DNA of 64,000 bases from Phaseolus vulgaris (lineage: Eukaryota > Streptophyta > Magnoliopsida > Fabales > Fabaceae). A program made the position numbers and the translations under genes. This document shows, piece by piece, positions 18,452-29,656 of this stretch; position 1 is the first letter of the stretch, and each line of letters begins with the position of its first letter. The notes under the pieces are model-generated. The model made no database searches and was not told where the DNA came from. It was given only the letters and a program-made list of their open reading frames with translations. The stretch spans positions 22,413,932 through 22,477,931 of the forward strand of contig NC_023753.2 in NCBI RefSeq assembly GCF_000499845.2, read 5' to 3'.

Positions 18452-20878
18452 TATGCTCTTGTTATTGTTGATGACTTTTCTAGGTTCACTTGGACTCTTT
18501 TCTTGGAATCAAAGAGTGATGCCTTTTCTGCATTCAAGAAGCTAGCAAGAAGGTTACAAAATACAAAGAACTGCAACATAGGCTCTATTAGAAGTGATCA
18601 TGGAGGAGAATTCCAAAATGAGAAGTTCAGCAAGTTCTGTGAGAAAATGGGGATTCTGCACAACTTATCTACTCCAAGAACTCCACAGCAAAATGGTGTG
18701 GTAGAGAGGAAGAACAGGTCTCTTGAAGAGCTAGCAAGGACAATGCTTAGTGAATCATCTATTCCTACGTACTTTTGGGCGGATGCAGTGAGCACTTCTT
18801 GTTATGTGATGAATAGAGTGCTTATTAGGCCTATTTTGAAGAAAATTACATATGAATTCTTCAATGGAAGGAAGCCTAACATCAACCATCTCAGAGATTT
18901 TGGCTGTAGTTGTTTCGTTCTCAACAATGGAAAGGAAAACTTGGGGAAGTTTGATGAGAAAGCGGATCTTGGCATCTTCATAGGGTATTCTCTCACAAGT
19001 CGTGCATATAGAATCTACAATAAGAGGTTGATGACTGTAGAAGAATCAGTTCACGTTGTCTTTGATGAGGTAGATCACAGAAACAACCAAATCCCGAAGA
19101 CCAGAGCTGAAGAGGATGAACAGAGCATCAATTTGGAGAAGCTGGAAATCTGTGCAGAAAAACAACCGGTTGATTCGCAGAAACAACCGATTGAAATTCT
19201 GCAACTGAGTGAGTTGCCCAAAGAGTGGAGGATTCCTAGAGATCTGTCAGTGGAAAACATCATAGGGCAGATAAAGGAAGGTGTCTCCACACGAAGCTCC
19301 ATCTCAAACTTCTGCAGGCACACAACTTTCGTCTCACAAATTGAACCAAAGTCAATTGATGAAGCTCTCAAGGATGAGAAGTGGGTTAAAGCTATGCATG
19401 AAGAGCTGAATCAGTTTGCAAGGAATGAGGTATGGTTTCTTGTCCCTAGAACAGATGAGATGAACATTATAGGTTCGAAGTGGGTATTCATAAACAAGTT
19501 AGATGAAGATGGTGTGATCACAAGGAACAAAGCAAGGCTAGTTTCCAAAGGCTACAATCAAGAGGAGGGCATAGATTATGGTGAAACCTTTGCCCCTGTT
19601 GCTAGGTTAGAGGCTGTAAGGCTGCTACTGGCTTTTGCTTGTATGAGTGGTTTCAGATTCTTCCAAATGGATGTGAAGAGTGCCTTCTTGAATGGCTACA
19701 TCAATGAGGAAGTGTATGTGGATCAACCACCGGGTTTTGAAGATCATAAGCATCCCAACCATGTCTTCAAGTTGAAGAAAGCTTTGTATGGATTGAAGCA
19801 AGCTCCAAGGCAGTGGTATGAGAGGCTTAGCAACTTTCTGCTATCACATGGTTATGAAAGGCGAATGGTAGACAAGACTTTCTTCATCAAAAAGTCAAAT
19901 TCAGAAATAATTCTTGTACAAATCTATGTTGATGACATCATCTTCGGTGCTACACAAGATAGGTTGTGTGAAGAATTTGTGGCTGCAATGAAAGGTGAGT
20001 TTGAAATGTCTATGATGGGAGAATTGTCTTTCTTTCTTGGATTGCAGGTTAAGCAAACAAAGGATGGGATCTTTCTATGTCAATCAAAGTATTGCAAGGA
20101 GATTCTTAAGAAATTTGAAATGGAAAGCTGCAAAGAAGCAAGCACTCCAATGCCATCAAGCTGCTATATGGATGTTGATTCTGCTGGAAAGAGTGTAGAT
20201 CAAACCAAATACAGAGGATTGATTGGCTCTTTGCTATATCTAACAGCTATTAGGCCGGACATCATGTTTGTCGTATGCCTTTGTGCTAGATATCAAGCAA
20301 ATCCTAAAGAGTCACACTTCAAAGTTGCAAAAAGAATTCTGAAATATCTAAAAGGAACATCAACTGTTGGGTTATGGTATCCTTCTCACTCTCCAATTCA
20401 CTTAATTGGTTATTCAGATTCTGACTTTGCAGGTTGCAAGCTAGATAGGAAGAGCACAAATGGCACTTGTCACCTTCTTGGCTCAAGCCTAATCTCATGG
20501 CATAGCAAAAAGCAAGCATGTGTTGCACTCTCTACTGCTGAGGCTGAGTATATAGCTGCTGGAAGCTGCTGTGCACAGATTCTATGGCTCAAACAACTTC
20601 TTACAGACTTTGGATTAAAGATCAGCAAAGTCCCTTTGATGTGTGATAACACAAGTGCCATCAATCTTACCAAAAATCAAATTCAGCACTCAATGACCAA
20701 ACATATTGAGATAAGACATCATTTCATCAGGGATCATGTAAACAATGGGAACTGTGAAGTGAAGTTTGTGGAGACCAAACTGCAACTAGCTGACATCTTC
20801 ACAAAACCACTACCAAAAGAGAGGTTTTTCTTCCTAAGAAATGAGTTAGGTATCCTTGATCTTAATAATCTCTCCTAA
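18452..20878 (+). pseudogene. Integrase core - reverse transcriptase - RNase H of nested copia
   Basis: In frame with the previous segment after the TAG at 18,449. The integrase second Asp is in IRSDHGGEF and the Glu in NGVVERKNR. RT: WVFINKLDEDG, FQMDVKSAFLNG, YGLKQAPRQWY and the intact catalytic YVDDIIFG (about 19,927). RNase H: LSTAEAEYIAA and HIEIRHHFIRDHV, ending in a typical copia tail DIFTKPLPKERF. Uninterrupted for 791 codons from 18,503. Codons 19,161-19,195 overlap an ACCGATTG dyad and encode a doubled KQP motif seven residues apart. The order INT-RT-RH defines copia. Catalytic residues of RT appear intact, yet upstream stops make self-mobilisation unlikely. Confidence 0.93.
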
Positions 20879-21203
20879 ATTTGTGTCGTTACTGTTAAAG
20901 TCTATTTGTGAAGACAAATAGGGGGAGAATTAATTGGTCTTGTGTATCCTTATCTGAAACTGTTTAATTCTGTTAAAATCTCATATATAAAATTGTTTTC
21001 TGTTGCAGCTGATAAAAACAACCGATTGTTTCGAGTAAACAACCGATTGTTTATCATGTTTTATGTTTTAAATGTGTGAAAAACTAACATGCTGTAGTAA
21101 GAAGCATTGGATGGTAGATATGCTATTTTTGCAGGTACTGCTTCAGATTCAATCAAGTCAAACACAAGCACCAGGGATTTGTCTTCATCAAATAGGGGGA
21201 GAT
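20879..21203 (+). other. 3' UTR of nested copia with two identical PPTs and one ACCGATTG dyad
   Basis: aaatagggggaga occurs at 20,917-20,929 and again at 21,190-21,202 just before the 3' LTR. Several PPT copies are reported for Sireviruses. The dyad cores lie at 21,017 and 21,038. No coding signal. Confidence 0.75.
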
Positions 21204-22045
21204 TGTTGAACCAAGTGGTGTTCAAGCTTTGAAGAATCCAAAACCCTTTGAAGGATGTTGAAGGGTTGTGCTTGTTGTTGCTGAGTTGTCTTAGATAGGA
21301 TCTGGGGTAGTTTGAGTTTTGTAATTCACCCTTGATCGAATCCAAAGCATAGACATTCTCAATCTTTTTAAAAGAAAAGTGTTTTTCAAACTAAGTGAAA
21401 AACAACCGATTGTTTTGTAGAAACAACCGATTGTTTTGTAGAAACAACCGATTGATTCGAGGAAACAACCGATTGTTTGTTTTGGTACCATAACAGAAAA
21501 GTGGTTTTTGTTTTTGACTGAGCTTTAAATGTTTTAACTGATTACGCTCCAGTCTTTAATGCTTTGACCAATCTTTTAAATGCAATGAATAAGTTTGTTA
21601 AGATTTGATAACAAACAACATCTTTGAATATATATATATAGAAAAACATATTTGAGTAATAACAATTAACACAAGTTTTTGAGTTTTTAAAAGAGTTGAG
21701 ATTGCTTAGAGATTGAGATTGATCAAAGTGTGTGAGATAGGATTTCTGCTTGTATTGATTTCATATTTGCTTCTGTAACAAGTGTAATCCTTGTATTTGT
21801 TGAACAAGAATCTTTGTGTGTTTGTTGAGAAGTGTTGTGTGTTCTTGAGGGGACACTAGCGCAGAAATGCTAATCAAATGCGGCTATTTTACATTTACAA
21901 ATGCGGCTATAGAGCCGCATTTGATCAGCACGCAGTCGTAAATCAGAGAAATACAAATGCGGTTATAGAGCCGCATTTGTAAATGCGATTTACGAATGCG
22001 GTTATTTCAAATAACCGCATTTGTATATTCTTCTGAATTAGTAAA

Positions 22046-22081
22046 AGGGTTTTAGGGGTTTTAGGGTTTTAGGGGTTTTAG
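22046..22081 (+). repeat. Telomere-like TTTTAGGG(G) run inside the CACTA element
   Basis: Four units alternating ggggttttag and gggttttag, related to the plant telomere repeat TTTAGGG but with one extra T. Confidence 0.75.
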
Positions 22082-22397
22082 TATATGATTTAAGAAGAGT
22101 GGAAGAGGACAAAGAGGAACAGCGGCAGCGGTGGCGGAAGCAGTGGCAGAGCGGCGAGCCAATGGAAAGTACCTTTGATATGCAGCAATGGAAACCGAAA
22201 CCCATTAAAAACGAAAGCAATAGGGAAAGCGAAAGTCATTAAAAGCAATGAACTTCAATGCAGTTGCAATGGAAACGAAATACCTTCGAGTGCAACAATG
22301 AGTTCGAAAACAAGAGAAAACGAAGAAGAAAGATGAGCGCAAAGAGAAAGAAACTACGAAACTGTTGAGGCGCGTAAAATTTTTAGGGTAAATTTGA

Positions 22398-22592
22398 TTT
22401 ACAAATGCGGTTATTTGAATAACTGCATTTGTAAATCAATCGCTTCAATTTACAAATGCGGTTATTCAAATAACCGCATTTGTAAATCAAGCGCTTCAAT
22501 TTACAAATGCGGTTATTTGAATAACCGCATTTGTAAATCAAGCGCTTCAATTTACAAATGCGGCTAAAAGTAATAACCGCATTTGTAAATCA
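22398..22592. repeat. 51-bp tandem hairpin repeat, four copies
   Basis: acaaatgcgg starts at 22,401, 22,452, 22,503 and 22,554. Each unit is an inverted repeat with arms of about 17 bp (ttacaaatgcggttatt) and a few-base loop; units are joined by tcaa(g/t)cgcttcaat. Confidence 0.92.
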
Positions 22593-23259
22593 AATTAATT
22601 TCAAAAATGCCACCGCGTTTTTTACGAATGCGTTTAAGTGCTGAGCCGCATTAAATAAGGAGCGCTCTTTTCTTATTTTTGTGCTAGTGGGATCAAGATC
22701 AGCATTCTTAGTGTTGGTGTGTTGGCCAAGAGAAGTGTGTGTCTTGAGGGGATCAAGGTCACTTTCTTGGTTGTGTTATAAGTGATCTAGGTTTGATTGC
22801 TTAGTGGTGTTCCTCAGTGGTTTCTGAGAAGACTGGACGTAGCTCTGGATTTAGAGTGAACCAGTATAAATCTCTGTGTGCATTTTCTCTATCCCTTAAC
22901 TCTTTAAATTCAATTTTGATATTTGTAAACTGGTATAAACAACCAATTGTTTTGTTGGTGCTGTGCTTTTAGCTTTGTGTTTTGAAAAACTGATTTCTTT
23001 ATCAAGATATTCTCGAAGTAATTTCATTCAAGGCTTAAAAGTTTTCGAAATCCCTCTTTAAACCATTCACCCCCCCCCCCCGGCTCTAGTTTAAAGCTAT
23101 ATATTCTAACAAAAGCTTCAAGTTCAACACTCTTAGCGAGTTAAACAAAAAATAAAAATAAAAAGAATTCTCTGGAGTAATCTCACCCAGGCGAGACAAA
23201 TCTTTCTTAGGCGAGATTCCTCTTATAGAATCTCGTTTGAGCAAGACATATATAGTTGC

Positions 23260-23466
23260 TTGAGCGAGTTTGGCAGTCCAAAAGGGATAAATTCAAGGCA
23301 ACTCAACCCTACATGCCTCCAAATTAATGAAGCTTATGTAGCTTGCCCTGGGGACAAGTTCTATTATTCAGGGAGAGCAAATCCAACAAATGAAGCAGGA
23401 CCCTCTACAAATATAGACGAAGACTTTAATATAGAGCTGGATGACTTCCTAGGAAGAGAGGATTGA
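23260..23466 (+). pseudogene. C-terminal fragment of an unrecognised element ORF
   Basis: An open frame of about 68 codons with no good ATG at its start (TTG), ending DDFLGRED and a TGA. It contains VACPGDKFYYSGRAN and an acidic tail. I do not recognise the family. Position in front of a long 3' UTR suggests the end of the element's last ORF. Confidence 0.35.
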
Positions 23467-24509
23467 GCAAATATATAGTTTATCTTTTCTGGGTTTCTTT
23501 TCTTTTCATTTTTTTTAATATTTCTTATTTGCTTAGTTTGTTATATTTTCTTATTTTCTTATTTTGTTTTAAATGGTTTGTATAGGTATTCTTGAATAAT
23601 TTTCTTTTCTTATTTGCTATTTTTTTAATTTTATATCTTGAATTATTTTTCTTGAATCAGTTTCAGTTTTAATTTAATTGTTGAATAGTTTTTTAGTTTA
23701 TTTTTCTCAAATAAAAAATAGAACTACAATATTAAGTTTGAATTGTGGAAAAAAGGACTTTGTGTTTAAATATTAACTAGTGAGATGAATTAGACATAGG
23801 TTAGAAAAGAAAATATGATTGAATCCCTATTCAAAGGTAGTTGAAATTGTGATACATGGAAATTTAACATAATGATTGATTAGAACAGAGAATGACAAAA
23901 TAATAAGGAATGAGATCAATTAAACCAAGTGAATATGTGAACCTAAAAAGTTGAGAGTTTTACTGATGATTTGACAGTTGTGGTTGCTTAATTTTTATTT
24001 TTTGTTACATCATAAAAGAGCATGAAGATGATTGAGGCAATTGTGTTAATTAGGAACACAGGGCCAAATAGCAAACCTTTAACTTATTAGATTCAAAAAA
24101 TTATATATCCCGTTTGAGCCAAGAATTTTTGTTATTATTTCACCCTAAACCTTAATGATATATTCCTACCCTTTGGCATATTTAAGGAAGGAGAAAATAC
24201 GTGCAACATATATAGAACAAGGAATGGTTGGTTCTAATTGTTGAAAGTTCAAATAGTCATAAATAGGAAAAAATTATTCCTATTGATGAAAAAAAAAGGG
24301 AAAGAAAAACTCATGTTAAAAACATGAAAAAGTAGAAAGAAAATGAGGAAAAGTGTGAAGTCCAAAGAATATGGTGATTAGATAACACATATGTTGGTGT
24401 AGGCCAAGGTTCATACTTGTGGAATGAAGAATGGAGATGCAACGGAAGACTTGAATGAAGAGAGGAAACCGATTGGTATATGTTCTATAATTGGATTGTA
24501 GGTATGTTT

Positions 24510-25948
24510 TGTTGGGTCTATTAGTGTCTAAGTTCAAGAGGGTAGGGGTGAATTGAAGTTATAAAATTTTCGCCAACACAAACTGGTTTATAGTATATCA
24601 GAGGAAAAAGAACAGGTTGATTTTAGAATGAACAGATTGATTCTTCAAAACAGTTTAACACAAAACCAGAACTTGTTCAAAATGGTATAAAGATCAAACA
24701 GGGAATCTCAAGAACAATTGAGTAATTTTCACAACAGCAGTATGAACAAAAATTGCAATATCGGATCAAGTACAAATCCTTTGATTCAACTCTTTTAAAG
24801 AAGATAAATCTTTATCAAGAAGCTTATTAGGAAACAATTTGTTCTTAACCCAGTTAGCACGCAGATTCAACAAGCTTTATGTACGATTAAAAGAATTGTC
24901 CTGATCAAAGAAAAACAGTTTGAACAAGCCCAAAAATAACAGATTCAATTTTTCATGAACAGATTTATTTCTTAACAGATTTATCAATTAATCAAGAAAA
25001 GAAGTGCAGGGATGAGAAGATTTATGCAATCACGGTTTATACTGGTTCACTCATAAAGAGCTACATCCATTTTCACCTCACTCCAAGGTGAAATACACTA
25101 AAAACCAATTCCAAACAATTACAACACAACAGTTCTTGAAACCAACAAGAACAATACAACCAAAGCTGAAAAACCCTATTTCAGCACACCTTGCACTCCA
25201 AGAAACCCTATCAAAGAGTGACTAACACTTACACCTTTTACAAGAAAGAATAAAGGAAAGATAACACCTGAAAGAAGATGCAAGAACTCAAAATCAGTAG
25301 TTCAATTGCTGCAGAACTGCACCAGCACCTTCATCAAGATCAAGGTTTTCCTAGAACAAGCACACTTGAAGATCCCTTTGGAAAACCTTTTAAAAACTCT
25401 TTTTGATCCTTTTTCTCACACAGAAAATGTTTAATCTTTGTTAAAACTGTGATTGCTCAACCCTTTCATGTGAGAAAGACCTTTCAATTTATAGAAAACA
25501 GTTTCTAACAACTTTTCAAAAAATAGTTAAAAAACTGTTATAAAAACAACAGGTTGATTTAAAAACAAACAGATTTTTTTCAGAAAAACTGTCAGCTCAG
25601 CTTAACTGAAATAACTAACTGAACCGCATTTTTGGTGCCCTAACCAACTTTCGAAAAACCTTTCAGCAGACCAAAAATAAACCTATTCTTTTACAGAGAA
25701 ACAGATTTATTTTTATGCAGTATCCTGATTTTTTTTTAGAAAAACATTTGATCACTTCATGTGCTTGATCTTACCACCTTGATTAGGCATCTAGGATAGG
25801 TCATGTAGAAAAAGGCAACCTTAAACACACACTAGCCTAAAAACAAGATCATCTAAAACACATTACAACATTCAAAGCAAACTAGTTATTTTCTACATCA
25901 AACACACACTAAGACTAGGTAGAGAAGAAGCTTCATCCATCTTCAACA
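24510..25948 (-). repeat. Copia (Sirevirus-like) solo LTR
   Basis: Plus coordinates start tgttggg and end cttcaaca, so the LTR reads TGTTGAAGATGG...CCAACA on the minus strand. It shares with the LTR at 14,472 a block like tttatactggttcactc...gagctacatcca and a paired motif (aacaggttgattt/aacagattgatt, 20 bp apart). The flanks tgttt and tgttc form a near-perfect 5-bp duplicate. About 1,439 bp with no internal region on either side. Confidence 0.65.
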
Positions 25949-26360
25949 TGTTCTTCTTCCTTAAAATGTGATCCTTGTTATTTGATAAACCAATACTTTT
26001 TGGAAGCCCAACCTCATTATAACCCTGTAAAAGACCTCAAGATTCATGTTTCTAATATGTTTGTGATATGAAGATGAAATGAAAAGCAATTGTGATTTGT
26101 TATGATTCAATGAAAATATAGAGAAACACTTACTTATGAGCATATGAGAAGAAATTCTTTGATGAATTGTCATTTTATTGTTTTGATTTGATCCAAGAAG
26201 TTGATTGTATCTATATTTTGCTATATTTGAATTTGGAATAAGTTTCTAATTTAATTTGTTGTTTAGTGAATTAAGTTATTTTGATATTTAAATTCAAATA
26301 TGATTTAGTTATATTCATTTACTTTGCTTGAGGTCAAGCAAGATTATAAGTTGGGGCCAT

Positions 26361-27651
26361 TGATAGGTGTCAGATTTCAGTAATATTTCATATTAAAATA
26401 CAGTCACTTATGGATATTAATTGATAAAAATAACCATAATATAACCCCTAACTTATGAATTTCAACCTTTTTACATATTTTGTGATTATAATTTTAAGTA
26501 AACGATTTATTCCCAAATTTGTGTTAATTTCAAGATTCTAGGGAAGAATGGAGATGAAAGGGCAAAAGTGAAATATACAAAGCTAAAAAGGGAAGTTGGA
26601 ACGCACCACCACTTACCCAAGCTCATCCAAACTTGCCCAAGCCAGAAGTTCCCAGAGGATCTTGCTCAAACGAGCTTAATCTCGCCCAGGCAAGATCACT
26701 CCGGTGACGTTGGGCCTTTTTTCGTTCAACTCGCCCAAGCGAGCCCAATAACGCCCATGCGAGTCCAATAACGCCCATGCGAGTCCAATAACGCCCATGC
26801 GAGCCCAATGGCGCCCATGCCTAACTAGGTTAAATATGAGGCTTGAGGCACAACCCTCGACATCAACGACTAGATTGGAAATTTAATATGGAGAATAAAA
26901 GGTGTTATAAACCCTAGAGGAGGCAGCTGTCAAGGAGAAACATCTTGGATCTTCTTTTTATGCTTTTCGTGTTTGTAATAGCCAACATGAGTGGTTAATT
27001 CTACCCTTTGGGATTGGGAGTTATCTGTTCAAACTCTTATGTATTGTGGTGATATTTAAATATAATATTTTGTCCTTGATTGATGATTGGTATTGTCATT
27101 TTATTTGTAATGTTTGTTTCTATGATCTAGATTCTTAGGTTTGACAGGAAAGTACTTCTAAGTTTTTGACTCAAATGATTATGCTTAACATGTTTGAATA
27201 CTAGGAATAGATTTGAAATGTTAATTGCTATCAATGTTAATTGTTATCAATGTCTAATCGTAATGATAAGAAGTTTTTATAAATATGCGAAGAATCGATA
27301 TTTAGGAGACTCTCTTAATAATTTTATATGCGAGGAATCGATATAAATTATTTTTATACAGGAATCAATATCAATCAAAGGATAGAATATTACCATGCTA
27401 ATCAAAATATAAAAGAGTAAGAAGGATGAACGTCAATCTTAATTTTCCCAATTGAACCAACAAACTCTTTGACTTGTTTTCTTTTTAATTATTGCAATCA
27501 TAACAAACTCCAAAAAATAATATTATTTTGTTTTCTATTTAATGAATATTTTACTTGATTATTCAATTATTCCTGGTGGGTTCGATATCCATCTTTAGGG
27601 ACAAATTATTACTTCTGACAACACGGTGCATTTGTCGTAGAGTAGTCATCA
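26361..27651 (+). repeat. Athila-like LTR, plus orientation, complete
   Basis: TGATAGGTGTCAG...GTAGTCATCA, 1,291 bp, preceded by a PPT-like tract. Related sequences occur at 29,657-30,209 (minus), 30,220-39,719 (plus, interrupted) and 39,720-41,086 (minus). It contains a 20-bp x 4 tandem repeat. Confidence 0.75.
26741..26820 (+). repeat. 20-bp tandem repeat, four copies
   Basis: Units gag(c/t)ccaataacgcccatgc follow each other without gap; the last has two changes. The related plus-strand LTR at 30,220 does not show this array. Confidence 0.95.
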
Positions 27652-29656
27652 TTAAGCACCATCATTTGAATGATCGATTGGATGCTTCAATGAGGAGACT
27701 CCGCAACAACCTTAAATATCATCACTTCAATCTCACTTAAATGATAATCTCATTACTTGAGCGAGATATATAAATGTCATCAAAAGAATTTTAGACAATC
27801 AATCCCTTCTCTAAAAAAATAAGTTTCAATTCAATTATAGTCAAAATCAATAAGTTTTAATCTTACTCCATTAATTTGAAGATCAAATACATTAAATATC
27901 AAATTTAACATATATGTATTCACAAGTAATAATAAATCATACCATCAACTCAAATAATTTAATTAGTTTCAAAAAAATCAATCCAACTTCAAAGTTTTAT
28001 AGGAATTATGTATCCACACAAAAGACATCATACATGTATATATTACAATGATGTCATGATATATATGAATATGAAAGAGAATTATATTTTCACAAAATAA
28101 AATAAAACCAAAAAAGGTGATTATTGATTGCAATAATTATAAATATGAATAATTATTAAAATAGTGTGATTTTCACATACATTTAACTAAACACACTCTT
28201 ACATTAACATAATGCACAATTATGAATACTTTGTAGCACCACAAACTAACTATATAAATAAGAGGTTAAATTATATATTTATTTAAAAGGGGTATACATA
28301 ACCAAAGTTTGTCAAAAGGATATAAACATCAAAACATGTACATAACAAAACTTCATGTGCACATCCAGAATTACCACACTGACTTATCATCTGCTTACAT
28401 ACCAAGTACGATCACAACAAAAAGTTACATAAAAATACAAGGGTAATATATCAAGAAATTGTGTTTAGTATAATATACATAGACAAGTTATGATCTCAAA
28501 CAAATTAATTCATATCAAACAAATTGTGTTTAGTATAATATACATAGACAAGTTATGATCTCAACCAAATTAATTCATATCAAACCTATTAATTTCAAAG
28601 CATTATTGGTCTAAAACTATCATCTCCAAATAAATTAAAAAGCATCTATATAATTTCCTAAAGACTTATATTAAGTGTGTCCCATGAAAATTAACATTTA
28701 ACTCATATTAAGCCCTTTTGGTACACAAACACCAACTTTACAACTGAGGGTGATCTTATTGCATAAATAAATATAAAAGGTATGCAAAAACTCCCTTTAA
28801 TTTCTCATCACCTCATGTCTTAGTGTATATGATTTAAACATCAATAAACATATGTATCTCCTTTCAATAATGGGTTCATGTACTTAATACTACAAACCAC
28901 AAACTTATTCAATATATCATATTAGCTATCTAAGTTATCTTATCTAAGCCAACGTATCAATCTATTCACATAGAGATATTTATCTGTATGTGTGGGTGTG
29001 TAAAGAGATAGAAACAGGGCGGGGTAGATGCGAGTTTGAATATACCTTTCTTCATCCCAAAAGTAAAAACTTATATTCATTCCCAACCCAAAGTAAAAAC
29101 TCATACTCATCCCTAATAATGAACGACTATGAAATTTGTATTTCATCTTCATCTCTGTCATGCCCAAATATTGATTAAATAATTTTTTTACAAAAAATAA
29201 AACAAAAAAAACATGATATTATCAGTAATTCAATGTTAAAAAGACACTTTTTTTTCTTTTCAATGGCAAATAAAAACGAATAAGTTATAATTGTTTTAGT
29301 TTTAAAATAGAGTACACATTAAACTAAGGGTATTAGTAATTTAAAATAAATACATGTATATAGACGTGGATAAGATGGATATGTACATACTTATATTTGT
29401 CATCATACCAAATTAAAAAAGTTGTACATTATCCATACTTATACCCATGTCTAGTCAATATATGTATTCTCCATCAACATCAAGACGAGTTTGGATAATA
29501 CCTATAGATACGAGTTTATTTATCAACCCAATATATATATATATGCAAGTTCATAGATCATAAAATCCCACTATTAATCATATACATATCTATATACATA
29601 TCAAATAGGTTATTTTAACAAAAAAAAAGTATGAAATTCATTTTCATGTCGCTTAA
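27652..29656. other. AT-rich intergenic sequence
   Basis: No gene recognised. Only a 65-bp tandem duplication (28,457-28,586, nearly identical halves beginning aattgtgtttagta) stands out. Short open frames here lack codon structure or known motifs. Confidence 0.6.
28457..28586. repeat. 65-bp tandem duplication
   Basis: aattgtgtttagtataata starts at 28,457 and again at 28,522; halves differ at one or two bases (caaac/caacc). Confidence 0.9.

Larger units (their letters stand above)
21854..22689. mobile_element. Non-autonomous CACTA-type DNA transposon with hairpin arrays
   Basis: 836 bp, starting cactagcgcagaaat and ending atttttgtgctagtg (imperfect terminal inverted repeats with CACTA/TAGTG ends), with the 3-bp duplicate gga on each side (21,851-21,853 and 22,690-22,692). 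The empty site is seen in the other LTR. Subterminal palindromes of acaaatgcggttatt fold on themselves: three on the left (21,890-22,025), four on the right at exact 51-bp spacing. No transposase frame. CACTA subterminal repeats are known binding sites for the element's regulatory protein. Confidence 0.92.
15477..23111 (+). mobile_element. Nested Sirevirus-like Ty1/copia retrotransposon with inserted CACTA element
   Basis: Complete LTR to LTR: LTRs 15,477-16,640 and 21,204-23,111 (the latter holds an 836-bp DNA transposon), PBS, gag, protease-integrase-RT-RNase H, two PPTs. Target duplicate aaagt (15,472-15,476) and aaagc (23,112-23,116), one mismatch. Inserted near the start of the LTR of a related minus-strand copia. 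Several in-frame stops make it defective, but RT and RNase H are one open frame of nearly 800 codons. Confidence 0.93.
21204..23111 (+). repeat. 3' LTR of nested copia, interrupted by a CACTA-type element
   Basis: It matches the 5' LTR on both sides of 21,854-22,689. Relative to the 5' LTR it lacks about 76 bp within the first dyad cluster, where it instead has four regularly spaced cores (21,401, 21,422, 21,443, 21,464), and 21 bp at the last dyad. It ends ...TCTAACA. Confidence 0.92.
23130..26360 (+). mobile_element. 3' internal part of an Athila-like gypsy element, with a copia solo LTR inside
   Basis: Sequence from 23,130 lies outside the copia nest. It holds a short open frame ending at 23,466, long AT-rich non-coding sequence, and at 26,325-26,360 gaggtcaagca followed by a gttgggg purine tract immediately left of an LTR, a PPT arrangement seen in Athila-type elements. 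Assignment rests on the PPT, LTR and lack of other coding signal, so the clade is tentative. CGAG/CTCG-rich motifs (caggcgagac and relatives) occur at 23,185-23,260. Confidence 0.5.

Noticed and set aside
22038..22220. Minus-strand frame inside the CACTA element as a transposase fragment
   Set aside because: No transposase motif; sequence is explained by telomere-like and GGC-rich low-complexity DNA.
28940..29178. Overlapping frames on both strands with repetitive Ser/Tyr content
   Set aside because: Arise from a degenerate tact/catcc-rich repeat in non-coding DNA.
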